64,000 bases of DNA from DASZHJ01 sp035507155 (lineage in GTDB: Bacteria; Pseudomonadota; Alphaproteobacteria; ATCC43930; CGMCC-115725), in NCBI GenBank assembly GCA_035507155.1, contig DATJOK010000126.1:3931-67930 (forward strand), given 5' to 3'. The notes under the pieces were generated by a model. The model was not told the DNA's origin. It saw only the letters and a program-made list of their open reading frames with translations, and ran no database searches. The position numbers and the translations under genes were made by a program. Shown here in pieces: positions 25,714 through 33,393 of the stretch; within the stretch, counting starts at the first letter, position 1, and every line of letters begins with the position of its first letter.

Positions 25714-26760
25714 TCAGCGCGCGGCACCGGGCGGCGCCGCGTGGCCGGGCGCGCCGGCGGGCGGCGCTGGCGTCGCCGCCTGGCTCTGCGCGCGGCGCAG
25801 ATCCGCCACGTGATCGTTGTGCTCGGCCAGCGTCTTGGCGAAGACGTGCCGCCCGGAGCCGTCGCCGATGGCGACGAAATAGAGATCCTCCGAAGCCATC
25901 GGGTGCAGCACCGCGCGCAGCGCGGCGAGGCCGGGATTGGCGATCGGGCCCGGCGGCAATCCCTTGACGATATAGGTGTTGTAGGGCGAGTCGACGCTGA
26001 GATCCTCGTGGGTGAGCGGACGGTCGAGCGGGCCCTTGCCCTGGGTCAGCGCGTAGACGACGGTCGGATCCGCCTGCAGGCGGATACCGAGGCGGAGGCG
26101 GTTCAGGAACACGCCGGCGATATGGGCGCGCTCATCCTCGCGGGCGGTCTCCTTCTCGACGATCGAGGCGAGGATCACCGCATCGCGGGAATTGGCGAGC
26201 GGCAGGTTGGAATTGCGCTTGTTCCAGTTCTCCGCCACCGCGACGGCCATCGAGCGCTCCATGCGCTCGATCAGTGCCGAGCGCCTGTCGCCGAGCAAGA
26301 AGAAATAGGTCTGCGGCAGCAGGCTGCCTTCCGGCGGCACTTTCGCGATCGACCCATCGAGAGCGGGCTCGCCGTTCACCAGCGCGACGATCTCCTCGCT
26401 GGTGAGCCCCTCGGGAATGGTGAGCCGGTGCTGCACCATCTTGCCGCTCGCCAGCAGCTCGGCGACCTCGCTCGGCGTGATGGCGGCCGGAAACTCGAAT
26501 TCGCCGGCGCGGAGATGGGATGCCTTGCCCGACACCTCGGCGCCGAGCAGGAACACCCAGGAATGAGAGATGATGCCGCCGCGCTGCAGCGCCAGGGTGA
26601 TGCTCACGAGGCCGCCGCCTTTCGGCAGCACCAGCACGGTGCTTTCCGGCAACGGGCCCGGGCTCGTCCAATCCCGCCAGACCGACAGCGCGAAGCTCGC
26701 GATCGAGGCCGCCAGGAGAAACACCGCTGGAACGAGCCGGGCCCGCGACGGCCAGGTCAT
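25714..26760 (-). CDS. mltG: Endolytic murein transglycosylase MltG
   Basis: A 348-residue inner-membrane lytic transglycosylase that cuts nascent peptidoglycan and sets glycan-strand length. One membrane anchor is at residues 8-28, then the YceG/LysM-like region (TVLVLPKGGGLVSITLALQRGGIIS) and the catalytic domain. The catalytic glutamate is in ASIVEKETA, and GIRLQADPTVVYAL and PYNTYIVKGLPPGPIANPG complete the core. The last ~25 residues are Ala/Pro/Gly-rich. It follows fabF by 8 bp, a conserved position at the end of the fab cluster. Confidence 0.94.
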   Translation of the reverse strand: MTWPSRARLVPAVFLLAASIASFALSVWRDWTSPGPLPESTVLVLPKGGGLVSITLALQRGGIISHSWVFLLGAEVSGKASHLRAGEFEFPAAITPSEVAELLASGKMVQHRLTIPEGLTSEEIVALVNGEPALDGSIAKVPPEGSLLPQTYFFLLGDRRSALIERMERSMAVAVAENWNKRNSNLPLANSRDAVILASIVEKETAREDERAHIAGVFLNRLRLGIRLQADPTVVYALTQGKGPLDRPLTHEDLSVDSPYNTYIVKGLPPGPIANPGLAALRAVLHPMASEDLYFVAIGDGSGRHVFAKTLAEHNDHVADLRRAQSQAATPAPPAGAPGHAAPPGAAR

Positions 26761-26768
26761 CGCGGCGC

Positions 26769-28031
26769 CTAGCTCGCGCGGGCGAAGATGAGGGAGGCGT
26801 TGGTGCCGCCGAATCCGAAGGAGTTCGACAGCGCGTAGCGCACCGGCCGCTCCTTGGCGCGATGCGGCACCAGATCGATGTCGCAGCTCGGCGAGGGGTT
26901 GTCGAGGTTGAGCGTCGGCGGGACGATGCTGTCGCGCAGCGCCAGGATTGAGAAGATCGCCTCCACGCTGCCGGCGGCGCCCAGCAGATGGCCGATCGCC
27001 GACTTGGTGGAGGACATCGAGAGCTTGTAGGAATGCTCGCCGAAGAGCCGCTTCACCGCGCCGAGCTCGATCTCGTCGCCGAGCGGCGTCGACGTGCCGT
27101 GGGCGTTGATGTAGTCGATGCTGTCGGCGGAGAGCTGCGCGCGCTTCAGCGCGTTGCGCATGGCGCGGAAGGCCCCGTTGCCATCCTCGGCGGGCGCGGT
27201 GATGTGATGGGCGTCGCCCGACATGCCATAGCCGATCACTTCGGCGTAGATCTTGGCGCCACGGGCCTTCGCGTGCTCGTACTCCTCCAGCACCAGGATG
27301 CCGGCGCCCTCGCCCATGACGAAGCCGTCGCGCGCCTGGTCCCAGGGCCGGGACGCCTTGGGCGGGTCGTCGTTGAAGGCGGTGGAGAGCGCGCGCGCCG
27401 AGGCGAAGCCGGCAATGCCGAGCCGACACACCGCGGCCTCGGCGCCGCCGCAGACCATGACGTCGGCGTCGTCCCACATGATGATCCGCGCCGCATCGCC
27501 GATGGCGTGCGCGCCGGTCGAGCAGGCGGTCACCACCGCATGGTTCGGCCCGGAGAAGCCGTACTTGATCGACGCGTGCCCGGAGGCCAGGTTGATCAGG
27601 TTCGACGGAATGAAGAACGGCGAGATGCGGCGGGGGCCCTTCTCGTGAAGGGTGATCGCGCCCTCCATGATGCCCGGGAGGCCGCCGATGCCGGAGCCGA
27701 TCAGCACGCCCGTGCGCTCGCGCCCCTCGGGATCCTGCGGCTTCCAGCCGGAATCCTCGACCGCCTGGGTCGCCGCGGCCAGCGCATAGACGATGAACTC
27801 GTCCATCTTGCGCTGCTCTTTCGGCGGCACCCACTCATCGGCGTTGAAGAGGCCGGAGGAGGTCTCGCCGCGCGGCACCTGCGCCGCGATCTTGGCGGGA
27901 AGATCGGAGACGTCGAAATCCTGGATCGCGCGGATGCCCGACTGCCCTTCCAGCAGCCGGCGCCACGTGACCTCAACTCCGCATCCGAGCGGAGTGACCA
28001 TGCCCAGGCCGGTGACGACAACGCGTCTCAT
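26769..28031 (-). CDS. fabF: Beta-ketoacyl-ACP synthase II
   Basis: Condenses malonyl-ACP with growing acyl-ACP in fatty-acid elongation. The 420-residue thiolase-fold enzyme has C170 in VVTACSTGAHAIG, the first catalytic histidine in INAHGTSTPLGD and the second in KSAIGHLLGAAG. The end NSFGFGGTNASLIF is also standard. It lies 64 bp after acpP in the fabD-fabG-acpP-fabF-mltG series. Because ATG 28031 begins MRRVVVTGLG directly, the start is secure. Confidence 0.97.
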   Translation of the reverse strand: MRRVVVTGLGMVTPLGCGVEVTWRRLLEGQSGIRAIQDFDVSDLPAKIAAQVPRGETSSGLFNADEWVPPKEQRKMDEFIVYALAAATQAVEDSGWKPQDPEGRERTGVLIGSGIGGLPGIMEGAITLHEKGPRRISPFFIPSNLINLASGHASIKYGFSGPNHAVVTACSTGAHAIGDAARIIMWDDADVMVCGGAEAAVCRLGIAGFASARALSTAFNDDPPKASRPWDQARDGFVMGEGAGILVLEEYEHAKARGAKIYAEVIGYGMSGDAHHITAPAEDGNGAFRAMRNALKRAQLSADSIDYINAHGTSTPLGDEIELGAVKRLFGEHSYKLSMSSTKSAIGHLLGAAGSVEAIFSILALRDSIVPPTLNLDNPSPSCDIDLVPHRAKERPVRYALSNSFGFGGTNASLIFARAS

Positions 28032-28095
28032 GCCGATTCGGACCTATCGCCCTGACGACGGTGCGCGCAGCTCTGCCGCCGCGACGCCATCCGCG

Positions 28096-28329
28096 TCAGC
28101 TGTGCGCCTCGATGAAATTGATCGCGTCCTTGACGGTCACGATCTTCTCGGCGGCATCGTCTGGAATCTCGCAGCCGAATTCCTCCTCGAAAGCCATCAC
28201 GAGCTCGACCGTGTCGAGGCTGTCGGCCCCGAGATCGTCGATGAAGCTCGCATTATCCGTCACCTTGGTCTCATCGACGCCAAGATGCTCCACGACGATT
28301 TTCTTAACTCGCTCGGCGACATCGCTCAT
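28096..28329 (-). CDS. acpP: Acyl carrier protein
   Basis: The 77-residue acidic carrier of fatty-acid intermediates. The phosphopantetheine attachment serine is S37 in GADSLDTVELVMAFEEEF. Sequence and length are those of the housekeeping ACP rather than a specialised one. It is set off from fabG by about 200 bp, which hold a good promoter candidate, so it is probably transcribed at a higher level than its neighbours. Confidence 0.97.
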   Translation of the reverse strand: MSDVAERVKKIVVEHLGVDETKVTDNASFIDDLGADSLDTVELVMAFEEEFGCEIPDDAAEKIVTVKDAINFIEAHS

Positions 28330-28450
28330 AACTTTTACCTCGACCGCTGGATTGATTGCGCTGATTGGGACAGCTCGCTTCGGCTCTCCTCTGTCGGCCG
28401 CGCGCTGGTCCGATGGCCGCGCGGCGGCGTCCCCCCGCCGAAGGTGCCGT

Positions 28451-28479
28451 CACATAACATAGTTCCCGGCCATTGCCAA
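28451..28479 (-). promoter_or_regulatory. Candidate sigma-70-type promoter for acpP
   Basis: On the minus strand TTGGCA (28479-28474) and TATGTG (28456-28451) are separated by 17 nt. They lie about 120 nt upstream of the acpP ATG. This is the best match in the 199-bp fabG-acpP gap; the rest of the gap is GC-rich leader. Confidence 0.45.
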
Positions 28480-28528
28480 TTGGCGCGGCGCGCCCACCGA
28501 GAAGCTCGGAAGAGCGCGTCGGCGCCGC

Positions 28529-29266
28529 TCAAATCATCGCCATTCCGCCATTCACATGAAGGGTTTGCCCGGTGACATAGGCCGCCTCGTCGCTGGCGAG
28601 GAAGACGACGCAGGCCGCCACTTCCTCCGGCGCGCCGATGCGGCCCATGGGGATCGCGGTGGTGATCCGCTCGCGCTGCTCCGGCGTCAGCGCGTCGGTC
28701 ATCGCCGAGACGATGAAGCCCGGCGCCACGCAGTTGACAGTGATGCCGCGGGAGGCGACCTCGGCCGCCATCGCCTTCGACATGCCGATCATGCCCGCCT
28801 TGGATGCCGCGTAGTTTGCCTGCCCTGGATTGCCGGTGACGCCCACCACCGAGGTGATCCCGATGATGCGGCCGGCGCGCCGACGCATCATGCCGCGCAT
28901 CGCCGCCCGTGCCAGGCGGAAGCCGGCGGTCAGGTTGACGTCGAGCACCCTCTGCCAGTCCTCGTCCTTCATCCGCAGCGTGAGCCCGTCGCGCGTCAGG
29001 CCGGCATTGTTGACGAGGATGTCGAGCTTGCCCATCGCCTCTTCGGCGCGCTTCACCGCCGCATCCGGGGCGGCAGGCTCGGCAAGATCGGCGGCGAACA
29101 CATGGGCGCGCTCGCCAAGCTCCCGGGCAAGCCCCTCCAGCACCGGCTCGCGGGTGCCGGCGAGCATCACCGTCGCGCCCTGGCGATAGAGCGCCCGGGC
29201 GATCGCGCCGCCAATGCCGCCGGAGGCGCCGGTGACCAGCGCCGCCTTGCCGCTGAGATCGAACAT
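28529..29266 (-). CDS. fabG: 3-oxoacyl-ACP reductase
   Basis: NADPH-dependent ketoreductase of fatty-acid elongation. The 245-residue SDR has TGASGGIG at residues 12-19, LVNNAGLTRDGLTLRMKDEDW typical of FabG, the catalytic serine in ITSVVGVTGNPGQ, and YAASKAGMIGMSKAMA with the catalytic tyrosine/lysine. The end GQTLHVNGGMAMI is diagnostic for the family. It follows fabD by 15 bp. Position in the fab cluster makes the elongation role secure. Confidence 0.97.
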   Translation of the reverse strand: MFDLSGKAALVTGASGGIGGAIARALYRQGATVMLAGTREPVLEGLARELGERAHVFAADLAEPAAPDAAVKRAEEAMGKLDILVNNAGLTRDGLTLRMKDEDWQRVLDVNLTAGFRLARAAMRGMMRRRAGRIIGITSVVGVTGNPGQANYAASKAGMIGMSKAMAAEVASRGITVNCVAPGFIVSAMTDALTPEQRERITTAIPMGRIGAPEEVAACVVFLASDEAAYVTGQTLHVNGGMAMI

Positions 29267-29281
29267 CGCCGCCTTTCCCGC

Positions 29282-30223
29282 TCAGAGCGCCTTGAGGAAC
29301 GTCTCGATCTCGGCGGGAGTTCCCACCGAGGCGGTGGCGATCTCGCGGTCGATGCGCTTCACCAGCCCCGACAGCACGCGGCCGGCGCCCAGCTCGACCA
29401 CGGCGTCGACGCCCTCGCGCTTCATATATAGGACGCTCTCCCGCCAGCGCACGAGGCCGGTGACCTGCCGCACCAACAGGTGGCGGATCGTCTCGGGATC
29501 GTCAACCGAGGCCGCGGTGACATTGGCGACCAGCGGCACCGTCGGCGGCGCCATCGCCACCGTGGCAAGCGCCTCCTCCATCTCGCGCGCCGCCGGCTCC
29601 ATCAGCGCGCAATGGAAGGGTGCGCTCACCGGCAGCATGATGGCGCGCCGGGCGCCGCGCTCGGCGGCGATCTTCAGCGCCCGCTCCACCGCCGCCGTGC
29701 TGCCGCTCACCACCACCTGGCCGGGACCGTTGTCGTTGGCGGTATCGCAGACCTCGCCCTCGCGGGCCGCCTCCGCCACCTCGCGGGCCGCCTCGAGCTC
29801 GAGCCCGAGGAGCGCCGCCATGGTCCCCGCGCCCACCGGCACCGCGCGCTGCATCGCCTGGCCGCGCCGCTTCAGGAGCCGCGCCGCGTCGCTCAGCGAG
29901 AACGTCCCGGCGGCGCAGAGCGCCGAATATTCGCCCAGCGAATGCCCGGCGACGAAGGCGGCGTGCCGCGGCAGGTCGAAGCCGCCTTCCTGGACGAGGA
30001 CTCGGATGACCGCGAGGCTCACCGCCATCAGTGCCGGCTGCGCATTCTCGGTGAGGGTGAGATCGCTCTCCGGGCCCTCGAACATGAGCTTCGAGAGCCG
30101 CTGACGGAGCGCCTCGTCGACCTCCTCGAAAGTATGCCGCGCGACCGGGAAGGCCTCGGCGAGCTCCCGCCCCATGCCCACCGCCTGCGATCCCTGCCCC
30201 GGAAATACCGCTGCCCGCGCCAT
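29282..30223 (-). CDS. fabD: Malonyl-CoA:ACP transacylase
   Basis: Loads malonate onto ACP. The 313-residue protein has FPGQGSQAVGMGREL at residues 7-21, the nucleophile S95 in GHSLGEYSAL, and the catalytic histidine in SAPFHCALMEPA. It is the first gene of the fab cluster on this strand and divergent from rpsF with a 210-bp region between, which carries promoters for both directions. Confidence 0.97.
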   Translation of the reverse strand: MARAAVFPGQGSQAVGMGRELAEAFPVARHTFEEVDEALRQRLSKLMFEGPESDLTLTENAQPALMAVSLAVIRVLVQEGGFDLPRHAAFVAGHSLGEYSALCAAGTFSLSDAARLLKRRGQAMQRAVPVGAGTMAALLGLELEAAREVAEAAREGEVCDTANDNGPGQVVVSGSTAAVERALKIAAERGARRAIMLPVSAPFHCALMEPAAREMEEALATVAMAPPTVPLVANVTAASVDDPETIRHLLVRQVTGLVRWRESVLYMKREGVDAVVELGAGRVLSGLVKRIDREIATASVGTPAEIETFLKAL

Positions 30224-30270
30224 TCTCGCGCCTGCTCCCCATCCCCGATCGATGCCCAGAAACAGAGGCG

Positions 30271-30299
30271 AAAGTCGGCACAGCGACCGGCCAAGTCAA
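30271..30299 (-). promoter_or_regulatory. Candidate promoter for fabD
   Basis: On the minus strand TTGACT (30299-30294) is followed after 17 nt by GACTTT (30276-30271), about 48 nt upstream of the fabD ATG. The -35 is close to consensus and the -10 is weak. It lies only 5 nt from the -35 box of the opposite rpsF promoter. Confidence 0.4.
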
Positions 30300-30303
30300 G
30301 CGC

Positions 30304-30331
30304 TTGCGCGAGGGGGACCTTCGTGTATAGT
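30304..30331 (+). promoter_or_regulatory. Candidate promoter for rpsF-rpsR-rplI
   Basis: TTGCGC (30304-30309), a 16-nt spacer and TATAGT (30326-30331) give a good sigma-70-type promoter. The expected transcript has a leader of about 95 nt before rpsF. That leader holds a CCGGA/TCCGG stem (30381-30385 with 30397-30401), which could be a site for autoregulation by S6:S18, as known in other bacteria; this last point is only a suggestion. Confidence 0.5.
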
Positions 30332-30433
30332 GCGCCGCCTCCTTGCCGGGCGGGTCCCGGCTAGGTCTGGGCGGCTTGTGCCGGATATCGGCCGGCTCCG
30401 GACCGTGAACATCCAGAAGGAGAACGTGACACG

Positions 30434-30868
30434 ATGTCGTTCTACGAGACCGTCTTCATTGCGCGCCAGGATATTTCCGCCGCCCAGGTGGAAGCGCTGG
30501 CCGATGGCTTTACCCAGGTCATCCAGGACAACGGCGGCAAGGTCGCCAATCGCGAATACTGGGGCCTGCGCAACATCTCCTACCGCATCAAGAAGAACCG
30601 CAAGGGCCACTACGTGCTCCTCAACATCGAGGCGGCGGGCCCGGCGATCTCCGAGATGGAGCGCACCATGCGCATCAACGAGGATGTGCTGCGCTATCTG
30701 ACCGTGCGTGTCGAGGCGCTGGAGAGCGGCCCATCCGTGATGATGCAGGCGCGGGCCCGCGGCGAGGAGCGCGAGCGCGGCCGGCGCGGCGGCTATGGCG
30801 GCGATCGCTACGGTGATCGCGAGCCGCGCGAGAGCGAGGCCCCGGCGGCCGCGGGAGGTGAGGCATGA
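30434..30868 (+). CDS. rpsF: Small-subunit ribosomal protein S6
   Basis: The 144-residue S6 protein binds 16S rRNA as a dimer with S18. Residues 1-95 are the core (FYETVFIARQDISAAQVEAL, GLRNISYRIKKNRKGHYVLLNIEA). Residues 100-144 are an extension rich in Arg, Gly and Glu (ARGEERERGRRGGYGGDRYG), longer than in E. coli. Its last codons overlap the rpsR ATG by 4 bp (ATGA), linking production of the two partners. Confidence 0.96.
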   Translation: MSFYETVFIARQDISAAQVEALADGFTQVIQDNGGKVANREYWGLRNISYRIKKNRKGHYVLLNIEAAGPAISEMERTMRINEDVLRYLTVRVEALESGPSVMMQARARGEERERGRRGGYGGDRYGDREPRESEAPAAAGGEA

Positions 30869-31167
30869 GCGACGATCGCAGAGAAGGTGGCCGCGACGGC
30901 GGCCGGGATGGTGGTCGCGAGGGCGGCCGTGGCGGCGGCGGCGCGCGCCGGCCGTTCTTCCGGCGGCGCAAATCCTGCCCGTTCTCCGGTCCGCATGCGC
31001 CCAAGATCGACTACAAGGACGTGAAGCTGCTGCAGCGCTTCGTCTCCGAGCGCGGCAAGATCGTGCCGAGCCGCATCACGGCGGTCTCGGCGAAGAAGCA
31101 GCGCGAGCTCTCGCAGGCAATCAAGCGCGCGCGCTACCTGGGCCTCTTGCCCTACGCGCTGCGCTGA
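30865..31167 (+). CDS. rpsR: Small-subunit ribosomal protein S18
   Basis: The 100-residue S18 protein. The core from about residue 28 is standard (RRPFFRRRKSCPFSG, DYKDVKLLQRFVSERGKIVPSRITAVSAKKQRELSQAIKRARYLGLLPY). It is preceded by a low-complexity segment of repeated GGRDGGR units (residues 7-27), absent from the E. coli protein. S18 cores are usually about 75 residues. The gene overlaps rpsF and precedes rplI by 13 bp. Confidence 0.96.
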   Translation: MSDDRREGGRDGGRDGGREGGRGGGGARRPFFRRRKSCPFSGPHAPKIDYKDVKLLQRFVSERGKIVPSRITAVSAKKQRELSQAIKRARYLGLLPYALR

Positions 31168-31180
31168 AGGAGGTCCCGCC

Positions 31181-31762
31181 ATGGTGCAAGTGATCCTGCT
31201 GGAGCGGGTCGAGAAGCTCGGCCAGATGGGCCAGGTGGTCGACGTCAAGCCCGGCTATGCGCGGAACTTCCTGCTGCCGCAGAAGAAGGCGCTGCGCGCA
31301 ACCAAGGACAACCTCGCCTACTTCGACAAGCAGCGCGCCCAGCTCGAGGCGCAGAACCTCGCGCGCAAGGGCGACGCCGAGCAGGTGGCGCAGAAGCTCG
31401 ACGGCCTGTCGGTGGTCATCATCCGCCAGGCCGGCGAGAGCGGCCAGCTCTACGGCTCCGTCACCGCCCGCGACATCGCGACCGCGGTGACCGAGGCGGG
31501 CTTCACCATCTCCCGCGGCCAGGTGGTGCAGGAGAAGGCGATCAAGACCCTCGGCCTCTACAAGCAGCGCGTCGTGCTGCACCCCGAGGTCTCCGTCACC
31601 GTCACCATCAACGTGGCGCAATCGCCGGAAGAGGCGGAGATGCAGGCGAAGGGGGTCGACCCCCTGAAGCTCGCCCAGGAGGCAGCCGCCCGCGAGGCGG
31701 CCCAGGCAGCGGCGGACATCGCCGAAGCCAGCGCCGCCGAAGAGGCGCCCGCCAAGAGCTGA
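31181..31762 (+). CDS. rplI: Large-subunit ribosomal protein L9
   Basis: The 193-residue L9 protein with the N-terminal RNA-binding domain (VILLERVEKLGQMGQVVDVKPGYARNFLLPQKKALRAT), the long connecting helix and a C-terminal domain ending near residue 150. The remaining ~40 residues are an Ala/Glu-rich tail (QEAAAREAAQAAADIAEA) beyond the usual family length. AAGGAGG stands 7 nt before the ATG. It closes the rpsF-rpsR-rplI operon. Confidence 0.96.
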   Translation: MVQVILLERVEKLGQMGQVVDVKPGYARNFLLPQKKALRATKDNLAYFDKQRAQLEAQNLARKGDAEQVAQKLDGLSVVIIRQAGESGQLYGSVTARDIATAVTEAGFTISRGQVVQEKAIKTLGLYKQRVVLHPEVSVTVTINVAQSPEEAEMQAKGVDPLKLAQEAAAREAAQAAADIAEASAAEEAPAKS

Positions 31763-31778
31763 GGCGGGCGCGGCGCGC

Positions 31779-32246
31779 TCAGCCTTCCTGCAGCCGCGAC
31801 TGGATCGAGATCTCAGAGGTGAGTGTCCGGTGCACCGGGCACTTGCCGGCGATCTCGAACAGCCGGGCGCGCTGCTCCCCGTCGAGCGCGCCCGCGAGCT
31901 CGATCACGCAGTCGATGCGGTCGAGCATCCCCTCCTTCGTCTCGCAGTCAGCGCAGTCCTGCGCATGGATGCGCCGATGGCGGAGCCGCACGCTCACCTG
32001 CTCCAGGGGCCACTGCTTGCGCTCGGCGTAGAGCCGGACCGTCATCGTCTTGCAGGCGCCGAGCGCCATCAGTAGGAGCTCGTAGGGTCCGGGCCCCAGG
32101 TCGCTGCCGCCGACCTCTTTGGGCTCGTCCGCCACCAGCTGGTGCCGGCCGTCAAGCAGCCGTGCCGCGAAGCGGCCGGTCCGCGCCTCCACCACCTTGA
32201 CCCAGCCCGGCTCGACCGGCGGATCCTCTGTAACAATTTCTGTCAT
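31779..32246 (-). CDS. OsmC family protein
   Basis: A 155-residue OsmC-fold protein. GPGPYELLLMALGACKTMTVRLYAERK carries the first conserved cysteine, and the second lies in IAGKCPVHRTLTSEI. This pair is the thiol site of the OsmC/Ohr superfamily, which reduces organic hydroperoxides in some members. Two further cysteines (HAQDCADCETKE) form a CxxC insert that is less usual and might bind metal. ATG 32246 is preferred over 32276 because AGGAGG lies upstream. It is divergent from an aldo/keto reductase with a palindrome in between. Confidence 0.82.
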   Translation of the reverse strand: MTEIVTEDPPVEPGWVKVVEARTGRFAARLLDGRHQLVADEPKEVGGSDLGPGPYELLLMALGACKTMTVRLYAERKQWPLEQVSVRLRHRRIHAQDCADCETKEGMLDRIDCVIELAGALDGEQRARLFEIAGKCPVHRTLTSEISIQSRLQEG

Positions 32247-32283
32247 CGCCCGCTCCCTCCTCGCATCGGCAATCAATCAGATA

Positions 32284-32299
32284 TTTGTCACGTGATAAA
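32284..32299. promoter_or_regulatory. Palindrome between divergent osmC-like and aldo/keto reductase genes
   Basis: The 16-bp element TTTGTCACGTGATAAA contains the perfect palindrome TCACGTGA (32288-32295) with matching outer TTT/AAA. It is nearly the only A/T-rich stretch in the 145-bp gap between the two start codons. Its position suits an operator controlling both genes. Confidence 0.45.
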
Positions 32300-32391
32300 C
32301 GATCACATTCACTAGAAATGCGGGCAAGAGGGCTAGCACAGCACGACCTGGTCGCGCAGAATTCGCCCGACGCAGGCTTGGGAACCTTCGC

Positions 32392-33225
32392 ATGCGCTAC
32401 CTGCATCTGCCTTCCGGTGCTCCGATGCCGGTGCTGGGCCTCGGCACTTGGCGCATGGGGGAGGCAGGCTCCTCTGGCGCCGACGTCGTCAAGGCGCTCC
32501 GCCTCGGCATCGATCTCGGCATGACCCTGATCGACACCGCGGAGATGTATGGCGAGGGTGGTGCGGAGGAGCTGGTCGGCAAGGCGATCGCCGGCCGCCG
32601 CAGCGAGGTGTTTCTGGTCAGCAAGGTCTATCCCCATAACGCCAGCCGCAAGGGGGTGGTCGCCGCCTGCGAGCGCAGCCTGCGGCGGCTCAAGACGGAT
32701 CATCTCGACATCTATCTCCTGCATTGGATCGGCAACGCGCCGTTCGAGGAGACGCTGGCGGGGTTTCAGGATCTGCAGCGCGCCGGCAAGATCCGCAATC
32801 ACGGCGTCAGCAACTTCGACACCGCCGACATGGAAGCCTGGGTCAAGCTGCAAGGGGGCGCTTCGGTCGCGACCAACCAGGTGCTCTATAACCTGGCGCG
32901 CCGCGGGATCGAATGGGACCTGCTCCCGTGGTGCCGCAAGCGCGGGATTCCGGTCATGGCCTATTCGCCGATCGACCAGGGCGGCCTGCTGGGCAAGCGC
33001 ATTCTGAAACGGGTGGCGACGCACCGCGGGGTCACCGCGGCGCAGGTCGCGCTGGCCTGGCTCCTGCACCAGGAAGGCGTCGTCGCCATCCCGAAAGCGG
33101 CGCACCTCGACCATGTCCGGGACAACCGAGCCGCCCTGGACCTCGAGCTGACGCCGGAAGAGCTGCGGGAGATCGACCGCGCCTTTCCCGCACCGACGGA
33201 ACGACGACCCCTCGACATGCTTTAA
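32392..33225 (+). CDS. Aldo/keto reductase
   Basis: A 277-residue NADPH-dependent AKR-fold oxidoreductase. The catalytic tetrad is visible: D45 and Y50 in LIDTAEMYGEGGAEELVGKA, the lysine in FLVSKVYP and the histidine in DIYLLHWIG. GVSNFDTADMEAW and the C-terminal AIPKAAHLDHVRDN cofactor loop are also standard. The substrate is unknown. ATG at 32392 begins directly with the first strand; no strong Shine-Dalgarno precedes it. It is divergent from the OsmC-like gene, so both may answer to oxidative or carbonyl stress, an inference from context. Confidence 0.88.
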   Translation: MRYLHLPSGAPMPVLGLGTWRMGEAGSSGADVVKALRLGIDLGMTLIDTAEMYGEGGAEELVGKAIAGRRSEVFLVSKVYPHNASRKGVVAACERSLRRLKTDHLDIYLLHWIGNAPFEETLAGFQDLQRAGKIRNHGVSNFDTADMEAWVKLQGGASVATNQVLYNLARRGIEWDLLPWCRKRGIPVMAYSPIDQGGLLGKRILKRVATHRGVTAAQVALAWLLHQEGVVAIPKAAHLDHVRDNRAALDLELTPEELREIDRAFPAPTERRPLDML

Positions 33226-33328
33226 GGGATCAGGTGCCTTTCCGCCCGACCGGCGCCGGCGGTACCGAAGCGCGGTCTGGCGCCTGTGGCTCCGGCATTT
33301 TTGCGGGCCTGCCTAGCACGGCCGGGGC

Positions 33329-33357
33329 TTGTGAATGCCGGAGTATTGTCCAATAGT
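33329..33357 (+). promoter_or_regulatory. Candidate promoter for the cyclopropane synthase gene
   Basis: TTGTGA (33329-33334), 17 nt, then AATAGT (33352-33357), 37 nt before the ATG. The -10 overlaps a small inverted repeat, TATTG-TC-CAATA. Confidence 0.4.
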
Positions 33358-33393
33358 AGACGAGTCTTATCGGCCAAGCTCCAGGAGGAAGCG

